Counted from the first letter of the stretch, positions 30,279-39,956 are shown. The stretch is 64,000 nt of DNA from Selenomonadales bacterium 4137-cl (GCA_032334055.1 JAUOZS010000001.1:2888501-2952500); one strand, 5' to 3'. The notes: generated by a model from the letters alone, not told the origin. Numbers and translations are program-made.

Positions 30279-32613
30279 GCGTGCCACCTCCCGTCAATGC
30301 CGCCAGCACTCGCTCCGGGGTGATGGGCAGCTCATAAAAGCGAACGCCGATGGCGTTATAGACCGCGTTGGCGTAGGCGGAGGCTACCGAATTGAGCGCA
30401 GCCTCCCCGATCCCCTTCGCCCCGAACGGCCCCGTCGGCTCGTAGGTGTCGGCGAAGTAAACCTCGAGGTTTTCCCGCAGCGGCATTTCGCAGCTTGTGG
30501 GAATCTTGTTGTCGGTGACGAAACCGCGGCATTCCAGGTGGCCCGTGGCCGGATCGTTCTCCGTCGATTCGTAGGCCGCGTAGCCCAGGCCCCGCGAGAG
30601 CGACCCGATCAACTGCCCGGCAAGCATATCGGGATTGATCGGCGTTCCCGAGTCCGACAACATCAGCGCCTTGGGAACGCGTACGATCCCTGTCCGCGTA
30701 TCTACCTCCACCTCGATGAAATGAGTTACGAAGCAGGGCGGACAGTTTTTCTGCCGGTAGCTGTCGGTGGCCGCGATCGTCCCCCAGCTGTATATCTGCG
30801 CCAACTTGGCCACCTCGCCGATGGTAAGCCGCTTCCGCTCATACCCCTTAACTTGGACGACGGTGGCGTTCTCGGCGGGAATGAATGCCAGATCGAGAAT
30901 CTCGGGATCTTCGTCGAGAATGCGGCCGGCATATTCGAGCAGCTTGCGGCGCACCTGCCTGGCCACGTGCAGGACGGCTCCGCAGCCGCAGTATACGCCG
31001 CGGGTGGCGTGGGTGTTCACGTCATAGCCCGTCGTCCTGGTGTCGACCCTGGCCAGGTCGACTTTATCATAGGGCAGCTGCAATACCTCCGCCACAATCT
31101 TCACGGCGGCTTCCCCGGTGCCCCCGCCCAGGTCCATGACCGGCGTCAGGACGTCGACCGATCCGTCCTCGTTGATCTTGACGGTGGCGCTGGAATAATC
31201 GATGACCTCGCCCGGCTTGGGGCCGCCGGTGCCGGAAGTGTGGAAGCCGCGGGCAACCCCGATGCCCCGGCGGTATCGGCCGCTTTTCGCTGCCGGCGAC
31301 TGCCGCCCGCGCCAGTTGGGTTTCGCAGCCCCCACGGCCAGCATCTCTTCCACACCGCAGCTCTTAATGATCGATTTCACCGTCGGGCCCTGGCCCCAGA
31401 ACTCGTCGCCGGTGCCGACGTAGTTTTTACGACGGAACTCGACCGGGTCGAAGCCGCATTCATGGGCGATGATGTCGATATGCGACTCTACCGCGAAATT
31501 GACCTGCGGGTTGCCGTAGCCCTGCATCGCGCAGGCCGGAACCTTGTTGGTGTAGACGGATTTGCCGGCAAAGGAAAAATCCTGCCATTTATACAGGGAA
31601 GCATACCAACCCGCCATACACCCCAGCAGGGGATAAGCGTTCACCTGATGCGCGCCGATATCGACCAGGGCGTTCATCTCGGCCGCCACGATGCGGGCGT
31701 CTTTGGTCACGCCGACTTTCAGCCTGATCTTCGCCGGGAACTTCACGTGGTCGTACATATCGTCTTCGCGGCTGGAGACTAGTTTAACCGGCTGCCCGGC
31801 CTTCAGCGCCAAGGCCGTGCAGATGGGAATTATCGAATTCATTTGTATGCTTGAGCCGAAGGACCCGCCCAGAGCCATCTTCTTCACATTGACCTTGCTG
31901 AGCGGAATGTCGAAAATCTGTCCCACCAGTTGGCGGACATTATGAATGGTCTGCGTCGTAACCCACAGCGTGACGCCGCCGTCATGCTCAGGCTGGCAGA
32001 CAGCCGTTTTGGGCTCCATCTGGAGATGATACACGCGCGGCAGGCTGTATTCGCGTTCGATGACATAGTCAGCTTTGGCGAACCCCGCCGCCGGGTCGCC
32101 GATCACTATATTGCGCTCGCAGGCAATATTGCTGTTTACTTTTACGGTTTCGTCGCCTAACAGGACTTCCTCATATAGCGGCGCCGCCGCCGGCGACATC
32201 GCGAACTCGGCGTCCAGCACCGCAGGCAGAACGCGGTATTCGACCTTCAACGCCTGCAGGGCGCGAAACGCCAATTCCTCCGTTTCCGCCGCCACGGCGG
32301 CGATAGCCTCGCCCACATGCCGGGCGCGCCGGGGCAACACGCGGCGGTCCCGGTAGGTTTTTTCGGGAATGCTCACCGTACGCTCGTTATAAATGAAATC
32401 GGGAACATCGTCAGGCACGAGGCAGACCGCTCCCATCGCTTCGGCCGCGCTCGTATCGATGCCGACGATGTCGGCGTGGGGGTAAGGACTGCGTAACGTT
32501 ACGGCATGAAGCATATTGGGGATCACCACGTCGCTGGCAAAGGCTTCCCTGCCGCAGACTTTAGCGACCGCATCTTTTCTTGGCAACACTTTGCCGATTA
32601 CCCGGAAATTCAT
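30262..32613 (-). CDS. Xanthine-dehydrogenase-type hydroxylase, molybdenum subunit (set 1)
   Basis: A 783-residue molybdopterin-binding subunit. It has 'RKDAVAKVCGREAFASDV' at the start, the glycine-rich 'KMALGGSFGSSIQM' cofactor loop and, near the C-terminus, 'GAKGIGEAAL' with Glu737 as the expected base that activates the Mo-OH for hydroxylation. These enzymes insert a water-derived oxygen into an N-heterocycle or aldehyde. ATG at 32613 follows GGGGGG; upstream in-frame codons lack a ribosome site. Substrate cannot be assigned, but the adjacent amidohydrolase and maturation genes favour a purine-, pyrimidine- or nicotinate-like ring. Confidence 0.92.
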   Translation of the reverse strand: MNFRVIGKVLPRKDAVAKVCGREAFASDVVIPNMLHAVTLRSPYPHADIVGIDTSAAEAMGAVCLVPDDVPDFIYNERTVSIPEKTYRDRRVLPRRARHVGEAIAAVAAETEELAFRALQALKVEYRVLPAVLDAEFAMSPAAAPLYEEVLLGDETVKVNSNIACERNIVIGDPAAGFAKADYVIEREYSLPRVYHLQMEPKTAVCQPEHDGGVTLWVTTQTIHNVRQLVGQIFDIPLSKVNVKKMALGGSFGSSIQMNSIIPICTALALKAGQPVKLVSSREDDMYDHVKFPAKIRLKVGVTKDARIVAAEMNALVDIGAHQVNAYPLLGCMAGWYASLYKWQDFSFAGKSVYTNKVPACAMQGYGNPQVNFAVESHIDIIAHECGFDPVEFRRKNYVGTGDEFWGQGPTVKSIIKSCGVEEMLAVGAAKPNWRGRQSPAAKSGRYRRGIGVARGFHTSGTGGPKPGEVIDYSSATVKINEDGSVDVLTPVMDLGGGTGEAAVKIVAEVLQLPYDKVDLARVDTRTTGYDVNTHATRGVYCGCGAVLHVARQVRRKLLEYAGRILDEDPEILDLAFIPAENATVVQVKGYERKRLTIGEVAKLAQIYSWGTIAATDSYRQKNCPPCFVTHFIEVEVDTRTGIVRVPKALMLSDSGTPINPDMLAGQLIGSLSRGLGYAAYESTENDPATGHLECRGFVTDNKIPTSCEMPLRENLEVYFADTYEPTGPFGAKGIGEAALNSVASAYANAVYNAIGVRFYELPITPERVLAALTGGGTHADRQ

Positions 32614-32665
32614 TCCATTCCCCCCTTTGCTTCTCGGCAAGCCGGCCGGTTCCGCGCGGGCTTTT

Positions 32666-32695
32666 CCGACCGGCGGCGCCATCGCCGCCGGTCGG
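32666..32695 (-). repeat. Perfect 13-bp hairpin between livK and the set-1 molybdenum subunit gene
   Basis: CCGACCGGCGGCG and CGCCGCCGGTCGG pair perfectly around a four-base loop. No T-run follows. Hairpins directly after a solute-binding-protein gene usually keep that message abundant relative to downstream genes. Confidence 0.55.
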
Positions 32696-32720
32696 CATCG
32701 CCCGTCAGACCGGGTCCGGA

Positions 32721-33923
32721 CTATTGGGCGCCCGGCAGTTTCCGTTTGCCGCTTTTATAATCGGAAGCTTCCCAATCAACCCATTTGCCGTCTTGAACGA
32801 CATAGATGGTGCTGACAATATTTTTCGTCTGGCCGACTTCGTTGAAGACCGTCTTGCCGAGCAAGCCGTCGAGTTCCGTCTTGGCGACGGCGTCGACCAG
32901 CGCTTTGCGGTCGGGACCGGCCTTCTTCAGTGCGGCGATGATGATGTTGGCCGCGTCGTAGGCGTACGGGCCGTAAGCGCCGTAAGGCTCCTTGAAGCCG
33001 GCTTTCCCGTAGGCTTCGACAAATGCCTTGCCGCCCGGCATCTTGCTCACGTCTTTACCCGGCTTGGTGGCGACAACGCCCTCAGCCACTTCCTTGCCGG
33101 CGGTCTCGATGTACTTGGCGTCCATGATGCCGGAAATGCCGACCAGCAACGTGTCCTTCATCCCCAGTTCGCTGGCCTGACGGCGCGCCAGCGCGCCTTC
33201 CATCACAACGCCGCCGAAATAAATGCCGTCAACCCCCACGGCCTTGATCTTGCTGAGAATCGGCCGGAAATCGGTCTGCCCCACCTGAATTTCGTCGACA
33301 GACACAATCGAGGTGCCGGGATACTTTTTCACTTCATCGGTCCAAGCCTGAGTGTTGCTTTTGCCATAAGTGCTGGTGTCGGAAATTATCGCCCATTTCT
33401 TGCGTCCCAGATCGCTTACGACGAACTTGGCCAGTGGCGCGTTCTCCTGCGACTGGGTAGGCGCCACCCGGGTCACGAACGGATAATTCTCTTTAACCGT
33501 CAGCTTGGGGGATATGGCTCCCCAGATCAACAGGTTCATGCCCGCGGACTTGAAAATCGGAATGGTTGCTTCGGCAACCGGCGAATTCCAGTGTCCGGAT
33601 ACCGCCACGATGCTTTTGTCGGCGACGATTTTCTGGGCTACCGAGGCGCCCGTCGCCGGGTTGGAGGCGTCGTCCAGGTCGACCACTTCCAGCTTATAGG
33701 GCAGCGCGCCCGTGGCGTTGGCCTGTTTGACCGCCAGCTGGAAAGCGTTGCGGGCGCCGACGCCCTGCATGGCGTTGGGGCCGGTCAACGGGCCGATGAA
33801 CGCGATTTTTACAGTCTTTTTATCGGCGGCCGGCTCTTTTCCCCCACAGCCGGCCAGAAGGGCCGTCAGCAAGAACAATACAGTCATAATTACGGTTACC
33901 CTGCGCATCCGCAAACTCTTCAT
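32721..33923 (-). CDS. livK: ABC transporter substrate-binding lipoprotein, LivK type
   Basis: A 400-residue periplasmic-binding-protein family I lipoprotein. The N-terminus has basic residues, a hydrophobic stretch and the lipobox 'LLAGC' with Cys26, then a Lys/Glu-rich linker and 'VKIAFIGPLTGPNAMQGVGA'. It captures the substrate outside the membrane and delivers it to LivHM. In a diderm Firmicute it would face the periplasm. Start: ATG at 33923 with AAGGAGG. The gene lies between the two molybdenum-hydroxylase gene sets, so binding protein and permeases are split by about 4 kb in one operon. Confidence 0.92.
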   Translation of the reverse strand: MKSLRMRRVTVIMTVLFLLTALLAGCGGKEPAADKKTVKIAFIGPLTGPNAMQGVGARNAFQLAVKQANATGALPYKLEVVDLDDASNPATGASVAQKIVADKSIVAVSGHWNSPVAEATIPIFKSAGMNLLIWGAISPKLTVKENYPFVTRVAPTQSQENAPLAKFVVSDLGRKKWAIISDTSTYGKSNTQAWTDEVKKYPGTSIVSVDEIQVGQTDFRPILSKIKAVGVDGIYFGGVVMEGALARRQASELGMKDTLLVGISGIMDAKYIETAGKEVAEGVVATKPGKDVSKMPGGKAFVEAYGKAGFKEPYGAYGPYAYDAANIIIAALKKAGPDRKALVDAVAKTELDGLLGKTVFNEVGQTKNIVSTIYVVQDGKWVDWEASDYKSGKRKLPGAQ

Positions 33924-34013
33924 AATCTTTCTCCTCCTTCTTTTCCCCTTATCCTCATCAGTCGCACCCGCTTATGTCCGCCGTTTCCCCCTCCTTTTCG
34001 CCTAATCCCTATG

Positions 34014-36299
34014 TTACTTGCGGAATTTCATCGTGGTGAACACTTGCTCGGCCGTGGCCGGCAGCGAGGTAATCCTGGCGCCGACCGCGTCGCGGATAGC
34101 GTTGGTGATGGCCGGGGCCATCGCGTTGCTGGACGGCTCACCGACGCCCTTAGCCCCGTAAGGGCCAATGCCGCTCTCCGTCTCGACCATGATCGTCCCG
34201 ATATCCGGCAAATCCATAGCCGTGGGAATGAGATACTCCGTAAAAGACCTGGTCTGCAGATTCCCCTGGCTGACCATCAGGTTTTCCATCAGCGCATAAC
34301 CGACCGAGATCGCGCCGCCGCCTTCCAGCTGGCCCTCGGCGTTAAGCTTGTTGATGGTTTTCCCGACGTCGAAACAGGCGATAGCCTTCTCCAGAGTCAC
34401 CTCACCGGTCTCAGTGTCGACAGCCACCTCCACGGCGTAAGCGCCAAAAGTGAAATCGGCGAACGTCTGGCCAGTTATCAGTTCGGAAACCGGCACCGTC
34501 GTGAAAGGAGCGTTGAACTGGGCTTCGCTGTATAGTTCGTCGCCGTCGGACGAACAATGCCCCACCACCGTTTTGAGTGGCAATACTTTATCCGGCGCGG
34601 TGGCATCCGCGATCGTCTCGTCGGCCAGCCGCAGGTCGGCGGGCGAGGAGTTCAGCAGCGCCGCCGCCTTCTTGATTAGCCGGTCTTTAAGCTCGCGGGC
34701 GGCTTTTAGCGTGGCGTTGCCCGACATATACAGCTGCCGCGTGGCGGTCGAAGTTCCGGCCAGCGGGGTCAACGCCGAATCGGCGATATACATCTTGATT
34801 TTGTCCATCGGCACTCCCAGCTCCTCGGCCACGATCTGGCAAAGAGCCTGCGCCTGGCCGGCGCCGAGGTCGGGGACCCCGCAGCGCAGCAGCACGCTGC
34901 CGTCCAGCTCCAGCTTGACGTACGAACGCGATGTGTCATGCAAAAAAGTCAGCCGGCCGTAGCTCATCATCCCGATCGCCAATCCCCGGCCGATCTTCAC
35001 CGGGCTGTCGCCAGCCTCGCGCGGCGGACCAAGAGCCTCCCACGCTCTGCCGGCCAGTTCGCCCAGGACCAGCTCGCGGTCGTAGGCATACCCGGTGGCC
35101 AGGGAATCGCCCTTTTGCAAACAGTTCAGTTCGCGGATGGTCACAGGGTCGATGCCCAGTTGCCGCCCCAGCTCGTCGATCTGTGATTCATACGCGAAGT
35201 TCGGCTGTATCGCCCCGAAGCCCCGGAAAGCGCTGCTGAAGGGATTGTTGGTCAGCGCCGCCACCGCGTCCACTTTGACGTTGGGGATATTATAGGGCCC
35301 CGCGGCATTTACCGTGGAATACAGCAACACCCATGGGCTGAGATATGTGTAAGCGCCGGCGTCGGCTATGAGTTCGACCTCGGCGGCCACCAGCCGGCCG
35401 TCCCGCATGGCGCCGATTTTGTTGCGGATGGTGAACGGGTGCCGCTTGCTATGGGCCAGCAGCGACTCTTCCCGCGTATAGGTGAGCTTGACCGGGCGCC
35501 CGGTATACCAAGTCAGGAGCGCAAGAAAGCTCTCCACAGTAATGTCCTCTTTCCCGCCGAAACCGCCGCCCACCCAGGTGCCGATGACGCGCACCCGGTT
35601 GTGCGGCACCCCCAGCACCTCGGCCACGGTGCGGAAATGCTCGATAACCTGGGTCGACACCCTGATAGTGACCACGCCGTGTTCGTCGATCCAGGCCACT
35701 CCCGACTCGGGCTCGAGATAAGCATGGTCGCTGAAGGGCATGCGGTATGTGTTCTCAATGACGACATCGGCCGCCTTGAATGCCGCGTCGACGTCGCCTT
35801 TGCGGATCTTGAAGCGGGACACCGCGTTGGTGTCGTTTTCACCCACGCAGTACGCGCCCGGCTTCAACGCCTCCACGGGATCGAAAACACCGGGCAGCTG
35901 TTCATATGTCACCTCGATAAGGTCGAGCGCCGCCTCGGCCGCCTGTTCGCTGTCGGCCGCCACCAGGGCGATCGGCTCGCCCACGTAGCGCACCTTCTTT
36001 TCCGCCAGCACCCGGTACAGCCCTTCGAACTGCGCACCGACATCGGTGCTCTGCCCAAACTTGGCCCGCAGGTTGTTGTTGGGCACATCGGCGGCGGTCA
36101 GTACCGCCTTTACGCCCGGCGAGGCTTTCGCCCGCGCCGTGTCGACCGCCAGAATGGCGGCTGCCGGGTACCGGCTGCGCAGCACCTTCGCGTACAGCAT
36201 GCCGGGCATTGCGAAATCGTCGGCGTAAACAACAGTGCCCTTGACCTTCGGCCATGCGTCGAATTTCGGCAACCCTTTGCCCACGATGCTCGTTTTCAT
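34014..36299 (-). CDS. Xanthine-dehydrogenase-type hydroxylase, molybdenum subunit (set 2)
   Basis: A 761-residue molybdopterin subunit, only distantly similar to set 1. It starts 'MKTSIVGKGLPKFDAWPKVK', has the cofactor loop 'GTWVGGGFGGKEDITVESF' and ends with 'GAKGVGEPSSNAMAP', where Glu721 is the expected catalytic base. It also contains 'FRGFGAIQPNFAYESQID', typical of the purine/xanthine and nicotinate-type hydroxylases. ATG at 36299; the longer frame reads into the Fe-S gene. Subunit order in this set is FAD, Fe-S, Mo, different from set 1. So the two enzymes were probably brought together and did not arise by tandem duplication of the whole set. Confidence 0.92.
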   Translation of the reverse strand: MKTSIVGKGLPKFDAWPKVKGTVVYADDFAMPGMLYAKVLRSRYPAAAILAVDTARAKASPGVKAVLTAADVPNNNLRAKFGQSTDVGAQFEGLYRVLAEKKVRYVGEPIALVAADSEQAAEAALDLIEVTYEQLPGVFDPVEALKPGAYCVGENDTNAVSRFKIRKGDVDAAFKAADVVIENTYRMPFSDHAYLEPESGVAWIDEHGVVTIRVSTQVIEHFRTVAEVLGVPHNRVRVIGTWVGGGFGGKEDITVESFLALLTWYTGRPVKLTYTREESLLAHSKRHPFTIRNKIGAMRDGRLVAAEVELIADAGAYTYLSPWVLLYSTVNAAGPYNIPNVKVDAVAALTNNPFSSAFRGFGAIQPNFAYESQIDELGRQLGIDPVTIRELNCLQKGDSLATGYAYDRELVLGELAGRAWEALGPPREAGDSPVKIGRGLAIGMMSYGRLTFLHDTSRSYVKLELDGSVLLRCGVPDLGAGQAQALCQIVAEELGVPMDKIKMYIADSALTPLAGTSTATRQLYMSGNATLKAARELKDRLIKKAAALLNSSPADLRLADETIADATAPDKVLPLKTVVGHCSSDGDELYSEAQFNAPFTTVPVSELITGQTFADFTFGAYAVEVAVDTETGEVTLEKAIACFDVGKTINKLNAEGQLEGGGAISVGYALMENLMVSQGNLQTRSFTEYLIPTAMDLPDIGTIMVETESGIGPYGAKGVGEPSSNAMAPAITNAIRDAVGARITSLPATAEQVFTTMKFRK

Positions 36300-36313
36300 G
36301 TCACGCCTCCTTC

Positions 36314-36811
36314 CTATGCCCGTTCCTGCTCGGCCGCGTCGCCGTAAGCGACGGCCCAAACGGCATCCACGATCTTTTGATAGCCGGTGCAGCGGCAAAG
36401 ATTGCCGGACAAAGCCTCGCGGATCTCGGCCCGGGTGGGTTGCGGGCTGCGCTGCAGGAACCCCCTGGCGGCAATTAGCATCCCCGGGGTACAGAAACCG
36501 CATTGCACCGCGCCATGCCGGGCGAAGCTATCCTGCAGCCGCGCCGCCAGCGGATCGCGTTCCAGGCCCTGCAGCGTCCAGACTTCCCGGCCGTCTGCCT
36601 GGGCCGCCAGCACGAGGCAGGACTTGACGACCTTGCCGGCAAGCACCAGCGTGCAGGTGCCGCATTCTCCCATGCCGCAACCGCATTTGACATCGGTCAC
36701 GCCGCACTGCTTGCGCAGAAAATCCAGCAACGACTCTTCCGGCGCGACCGCCGCCCGAATATCAGCGCCGTTAACCGTCACCTTTATCGCTACTTGCTGC
36801 TTGAACTCCAT
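36314..36811 (-). CDS. Xanthine-dehydrogenase-type hydroxylase, [2Fe-2S] small subunit (set 2)
   Basis: A 165-residue subunit with both clusters: 'KCGCGMGECGTCTLVLAG' in the N-terminal half and 'QCGFCTPGM' plus 'GNLCRCTGY' in the C-terminal half. It passes electrons between the molybdenum and FAD subunits. ATG at 36811 is 13 bases past the stop of the FAD gene; the 39-residue upstream extension lacks conserved sequence. It is followed 14 bases later by the molybdenum subunit gene. Confidence 0.93.
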   Translation of the reverse strand: MEFKQQVAIKVTVNGADIRAAVAPEESLLDFLRKQCGVTDVKCGCGMGECGTCTLVLAGKVVKSCLVLAAQADGREVWTLQGLERDPLAARLQDSFARHGAVQCGFCTPGMLIAARGFLQRSPQPTRAEIREALSGNLCRCTGYQKIVDAVWAVAYGDAAEQERA

Positions 36812-36824
36812 AATTGGCACCCCC

Positions 36825-37676
36825 TTATGCCCGGACGGCTTCAAGCGCCCGCCGCAGCAGCACGCCCGCCAAGTGAGTCCGGTATTCCTTCGATGCCCGC
36901 AGATCGCTGATCGGGCTGATCTCGCCACGGACGATCTCTGCGGCCTCGGCCAGCGTCGCCGCGTCGATGGCGCGGCCCTGAAGATATTCTTCGGTCCGTC
37001 TTGCCCTCAAGGGCGTCGGGCCCACCGCGCCGAGTGCGACACGGGCCCCGGTTACGACGCAGCCGTCCTGTTTGACAGCCGTCGCCACCGTAATCAGCGA
37101 AATCGCCATTGCCCGCCGCAGGCCGTTCTTGATGAACCAGCTTCGCCGTGCGGCGTCGCGCGGAAAGGTTATCGCGGTAATCAGCTCGTCGGCGGCGATC
37201 GCCGTCTGATACGGACCCCGCCACAACTCGCACAGTGGCACTTCGCGCTTGCCGGCAGCCCGGCTGGCCACAGTGGCCGAAGCGTCGAGCGCCAGCAAGG
37301 GCACCGCGCTGTCCGCAGCCGGCGAGCCATTGGCCAGGTTTCCGCCGACAGTCGCCCGGTTGCGCACCAGCGGGTCGGCAAACTGGCGGCAAGCACGCCA
37401 CAAGGCGACGGCTTCCTGCTCAAGCAGCGGCGAGTGCAGCATTTCGTCGATGGTCGTCAGCGCCCCGATGCGGATGCTGCCGCCATCGGCGTCCACGCCG
37501 CGCAGTTCCCCCAGGCCGCTGATATCCATCAGCACACAGTCGGCCAATTCTTTAGCCCTCATATCGGGCAGCAAGTTGGTACAGCCCGCCGCGATACGGA
37601 CTTTTCCGCCCCCCTGGCGCAGTATCTCCAGACCTTCGTCCACGGTGGCGGGCGCAACATAGCGATACTTCGTCAT
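36825..37676 (-). CDS. Xanthine-dehydrogenase-type hydroxylase, FAD subunit (set 2)
   Basis: A 283-residue CoxM-type FAD subunit. 'GGGKVRIAAGCTNLLPDMRA' carries a modified first FAD loop (AAGCTNLL in place of the common AGGTDLL). 'RATVGGNLANGSPAADSAVP' is the second, standard loop. ATG at 37676 follows GAGAGGAGCGGG; the six-residue longer form is less likely. It follows the IclR regulator gene after about 55 bases and is tightly linked to the Fe-S gene. It should form a heterotrimer with the two downstream products. Confidence 0.92.
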   Translation of the reverse strand: MTKYRYVAPATVDEGLEILRQGGGKVRIAAGCTNLLPDMRAKELADCVLMDISGLGELRGVDADGGSIRIGALTTIDEMLHSPLLEQEAVALWRACRQFADPLVRNRATVGGNLANGSPAADSAVPLLALDASATVASRAAGKREVPLCELWRGPYQTAIAADELITAITFPRDAARRSWFIKNGLRRAMAISLITVATAVKQDGCVVTGARVALGAVGPTPLRARRTEEYLQGRAIDAATLAEAAEIVRGEISPISDLRASKEYRTHLAGVLLRRALEAVRA

Positions 37677-37730
37677 AGTCCCGCTCCTCTCCAAGTTTTT
37701 GCCTACACCGGCAGTCTTTCAGGAGTCCGG

Positions 37731-38513
37731 TTAAACTACTCCCGGCTTGGTCGAAGCCAGGTGGTACGCCGGCGTGATCTTAGCGCTGGCAGCGCCTTCG
37801 ATAGCGATCAGCTCCCGGCAAAGCGCCTCCCGGTTGGCCTCGACGTATTGGGTGGCCGCGATCAGGCCGATGCTGGCGATGACTTCGCCTTTGCCGTGAA
37901 ACACCGGCGTGGCGATGGCCGATACTCCGGGCTCCAGCTCTTCCAGGCAGAAGGCGATCCGGGTACGGGCGATATCGGCCAGCTCGGCCGTGATATCGGC
38001 CAGTTCGGTCTTGGTATGCTCGGTAAATTTCGTCAACGTCTCTTTCGGAAACAGCGACTCGATCACGCGTGGCGGCTGAAAGGCCAGAATCGCCTTCGCG
38101 GCCGCCGTGCAGTGCAGCGGCATCCGCTGCCCCACATGGACAAAATATGTGTTTCTGCTGTCGGACGGCTGCCTGGTATACACGCAATACACCTGGCCGG
38201 CGTCGAAGCGGCATAGATGCGTGTACAGGCCGGTGCGCTGGGCCAGCAGATCGCAGTGCTCCCGCAGCAAACCCACCGGGTCCTGACCGGCAAGGAAACG
38301 GCTGCCCCACTGCATCGACCGCGGCCCGAGGCAGTATTTTTTAGTTGCCTCATCCTGGCTGAGCAAGCCGTGGGTTACCATCTCCCGCAGCATGCGGTGG
38401 AGCGTCCCCTTGCTGAGCTGAGTCCTTCTGGCCAGCTGACTCGTGCCCAGCCCGGTCAAGCCTTCCTCACTGACGATGTCCATCACTTCCACAAAGCGGT
38501 CGAGCCATTCCAC
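37731..38513 (-). CDS. IclR family transcriptional regulator (within the molybdenum-hydroxylase operon)
   Basis: A 260-residue IclR-type regulator. The N-terminal winged helix contains 'TSQLARRTQLSKGTLHRMLR' near residue 25, and the C-terminal GAF-like effector domain has 'AAAKAILAFQPPRVIESLF' and 'AIATPVFHGKGEVIASIGLI'. It is encoded in the same direction between the amidohydrolase and the set-2 hydroxylase, so it is likely the pathway regulator and co-expressed with its targets. GTG at 38513 has AGAGG upstream; a TTG at 38531 has no ribosome site. The effector is probably an intermediate of the ring-degradation route. Confidence 0.9.
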   Translation of the reverse strand: MEWLDRFVEVMDIVSEEGLTGLGTSQLARRTQLSKGTLHRMLREMVTHGLLSQDEATKKYCLGPRSMQWGSRFLAGQDPVGLLREHCDLLAQRTGLYTHLCRFDAGQVYCVYTRQPSDSRNTYFVHVGQRMPLHCTAAAKAILAFQPPRVIESLFPKETLTKFTEHTKTELADITAELADIARTRIAFCLEELEPGVSAIATPVFHGKGEVIASIGLIAATQYVEANREALCRELIAIEGAASAKITPAYHLASTKPGVV

Positions 38514-38558
38514 AATACCACTACCTCTCAAAACAATATCAAAGCAATCGTAAATGCT

Positions 38559-39947
38559 CTATCTAGTAACCGGTTTGACCAGCCATCCGCCGGGCCCGCC
38601 CTGAACCACGCCGTCCTTGGCGATTTTCCGGCCCCGTAAATATGTTGCCACCGGCCAGCCCTTAATCTTCATGCCGTGGTAGGCGGTAAGCGGCTGCTTG
38701 CTATGCAGCCTTTCGTTCCGTATTTCCTGTTCCATATTCATGTCGACCAGCACGAAATCGGCATCCGCCCCCGGCGCGAGACTGCCTTTCCGGGGAAAAA
38801 GATTAAAGAGCCTGGCAGGGTTTTCGGCCATCTTCTCGACCACGAAGGGCAGGGTGATCGCCCCCCGGCTTACTTCCCCCAGCATCAGCGGCAGCATGGT
38901 TTCGACGTCGCACATGCCGGCCGGGATACTGAACAGATCGCCCTGCTTTTGCGCCACCATATGCGGCGCGTGGTCCGAGCACACCAGCGCTATCGTACCG
39001 GCCCGCAGTCCCGCCCACAGCGCCAGCCTGTCCCGCTCGCCCCGCACCGGCGGATAGACCTTCATGACCGGCCCGACGCGGTCGAAATCCTTGTCTTCGA
39101 GAAACAGGTAATGCGTGCACGTCTCCGCTGTAACCGGAAGTCCCTGCGCCTGGGCCTCGGCCACCAGCTCCACCCCCTCGGCGGTGGACATATGGGCGAT
39201 ATGCAGCCTGGCGCCGGTGGCCCGACTGTAGGATATAGCGATCTTGATCGCCACCTCTTCGGCCACATTGGCCCGCGCCGCCAAAAGCGCGGCGTAATCG
39301 CGGCGGCCCGACTCCAATACCCGCCGGGTGAGGGCTCTCACCAGCGCGGGATCCTCGCAGTGAACGGACATCACCGCTCCGGTGCGGGCGACGTCGTCGA
39401 ACACGTCGTAAACCCGGCCGTTGTCCAAAGGGGGAATTATATCTGGCGCATCATCGTCGTAGTTATACACCAGCTCGTACGTCTTACTGTTCAGGGCGTA
39501 TCCCCAGAGAAACTTAAATGCGATCGTGCCCGCCGCGACCATGCCGGCCAGCTTTTCGCGGTTGTAAACCCCCATTGTCAGGCCCCACAACGCGTAATCG
39601 ACATAGGCCTTAGAACTGAAATAATCCGCCTTGGCCGCAAAGCTGTCCGCATCCATGACCGGAGGGTTGCTGTTCGGCATATCGAAAACCGTTGTCACAC
39701 CGCCGACCGCAGCAGCGCGTGTACCGTGGGCGAAATCCTCCTTGTCCGCGTGGCCGGGATCGCGGAAATGGCAATGAACATCGACACACCCCGGCAGAAC
39801 ATACAGTCCGGCCGCGTCACGCACCTCGGCCGCCGGCCGGATGTCGGCCGTAACCTCGGCCACCTTCCCGTCGCGGATATACAAATTCGCCGCCTTGGTG
39901 CCTTGCCCGGAAACGAGTAACCCATTTACTATCCCGAGATCGTACAT
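38559..39947 (-). CDS. Cyclic amidohydrolase (dihydroorotase/allantoinase/hydantoinase family)
   Basis: A 462-residue amidohydrolase of the dihydroorotase-like group. Zinc ligands are visible in 'VDVHCHFRDPGHADKED' (His58, His60); Lys145 in 'TIAFKFLWGY' is the expected carboxylated bridging lysine; 'MSVHCED', 'IAHMSTAEG' and 'LVCSDHAPHMV' give the further His and Asp ligands. These enzymes open cyclic amides such as hydantoins, allantoin or dihydropyrimidines. No pyr or all genes are near, and the hydroxylases and importer downstream suggest ring opening in N-heterocycle catabolism. ATG at 39947 has AGGAGG nine bases upstream. It is the first large gene of the operon. Confidence 0.9.
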   Translation of the reverse strand: MYDLGIVNGLLVSGQGTKAANLYIRDGKVAEVTADIRPAAEVRDAAGLYVLPGCVDVHCHFRDPGHADKEDFAHGTRAAAVGGVTTVFDMPNSNPPVMDADSFAAKADYFSSKAYVDYALWGLTMGVYNREKLAGMVAAGTIAFKFLWGYALNSKTYELVYNYDDDAPDIIPPLDNGRVYDVFDDVARTGAVMSVHCEDPALVRALTRRVLESGRRDYAALLAARANVAEEVAIKIAISYSRATGARLHIAHMSTAEGVELVAEAQAQGLPVTAETCTHYLFLEDKDFDRVGPVMKVYPPVRGERDRLALWAGLRAGTIALVCSDHAPHMVAQKQGDLFSIPAGMCDVETMLPLMLGEVSRGAITLPFVVEKMAENPARLFNLFPRKGSLAPGADADFVLVDMNMEQEIRNERLHSKQPLTAYHGMKIKGWPVATYLRGRKIAKDGVVQGGPGGWLVKPVTR

Positions 39948-39956
39948 TGCTTCCTC

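Noticed and set aside
34014..36503. N-terminal extensions of the hydroxylase subunit frames (also 28921-29637, 36314-36928, 30262-32682)
   Set aside because: The extensions translate neighbouring genes or leader sequence out of frame. The shorter starts have ribosome sites and begin at conserved positions.
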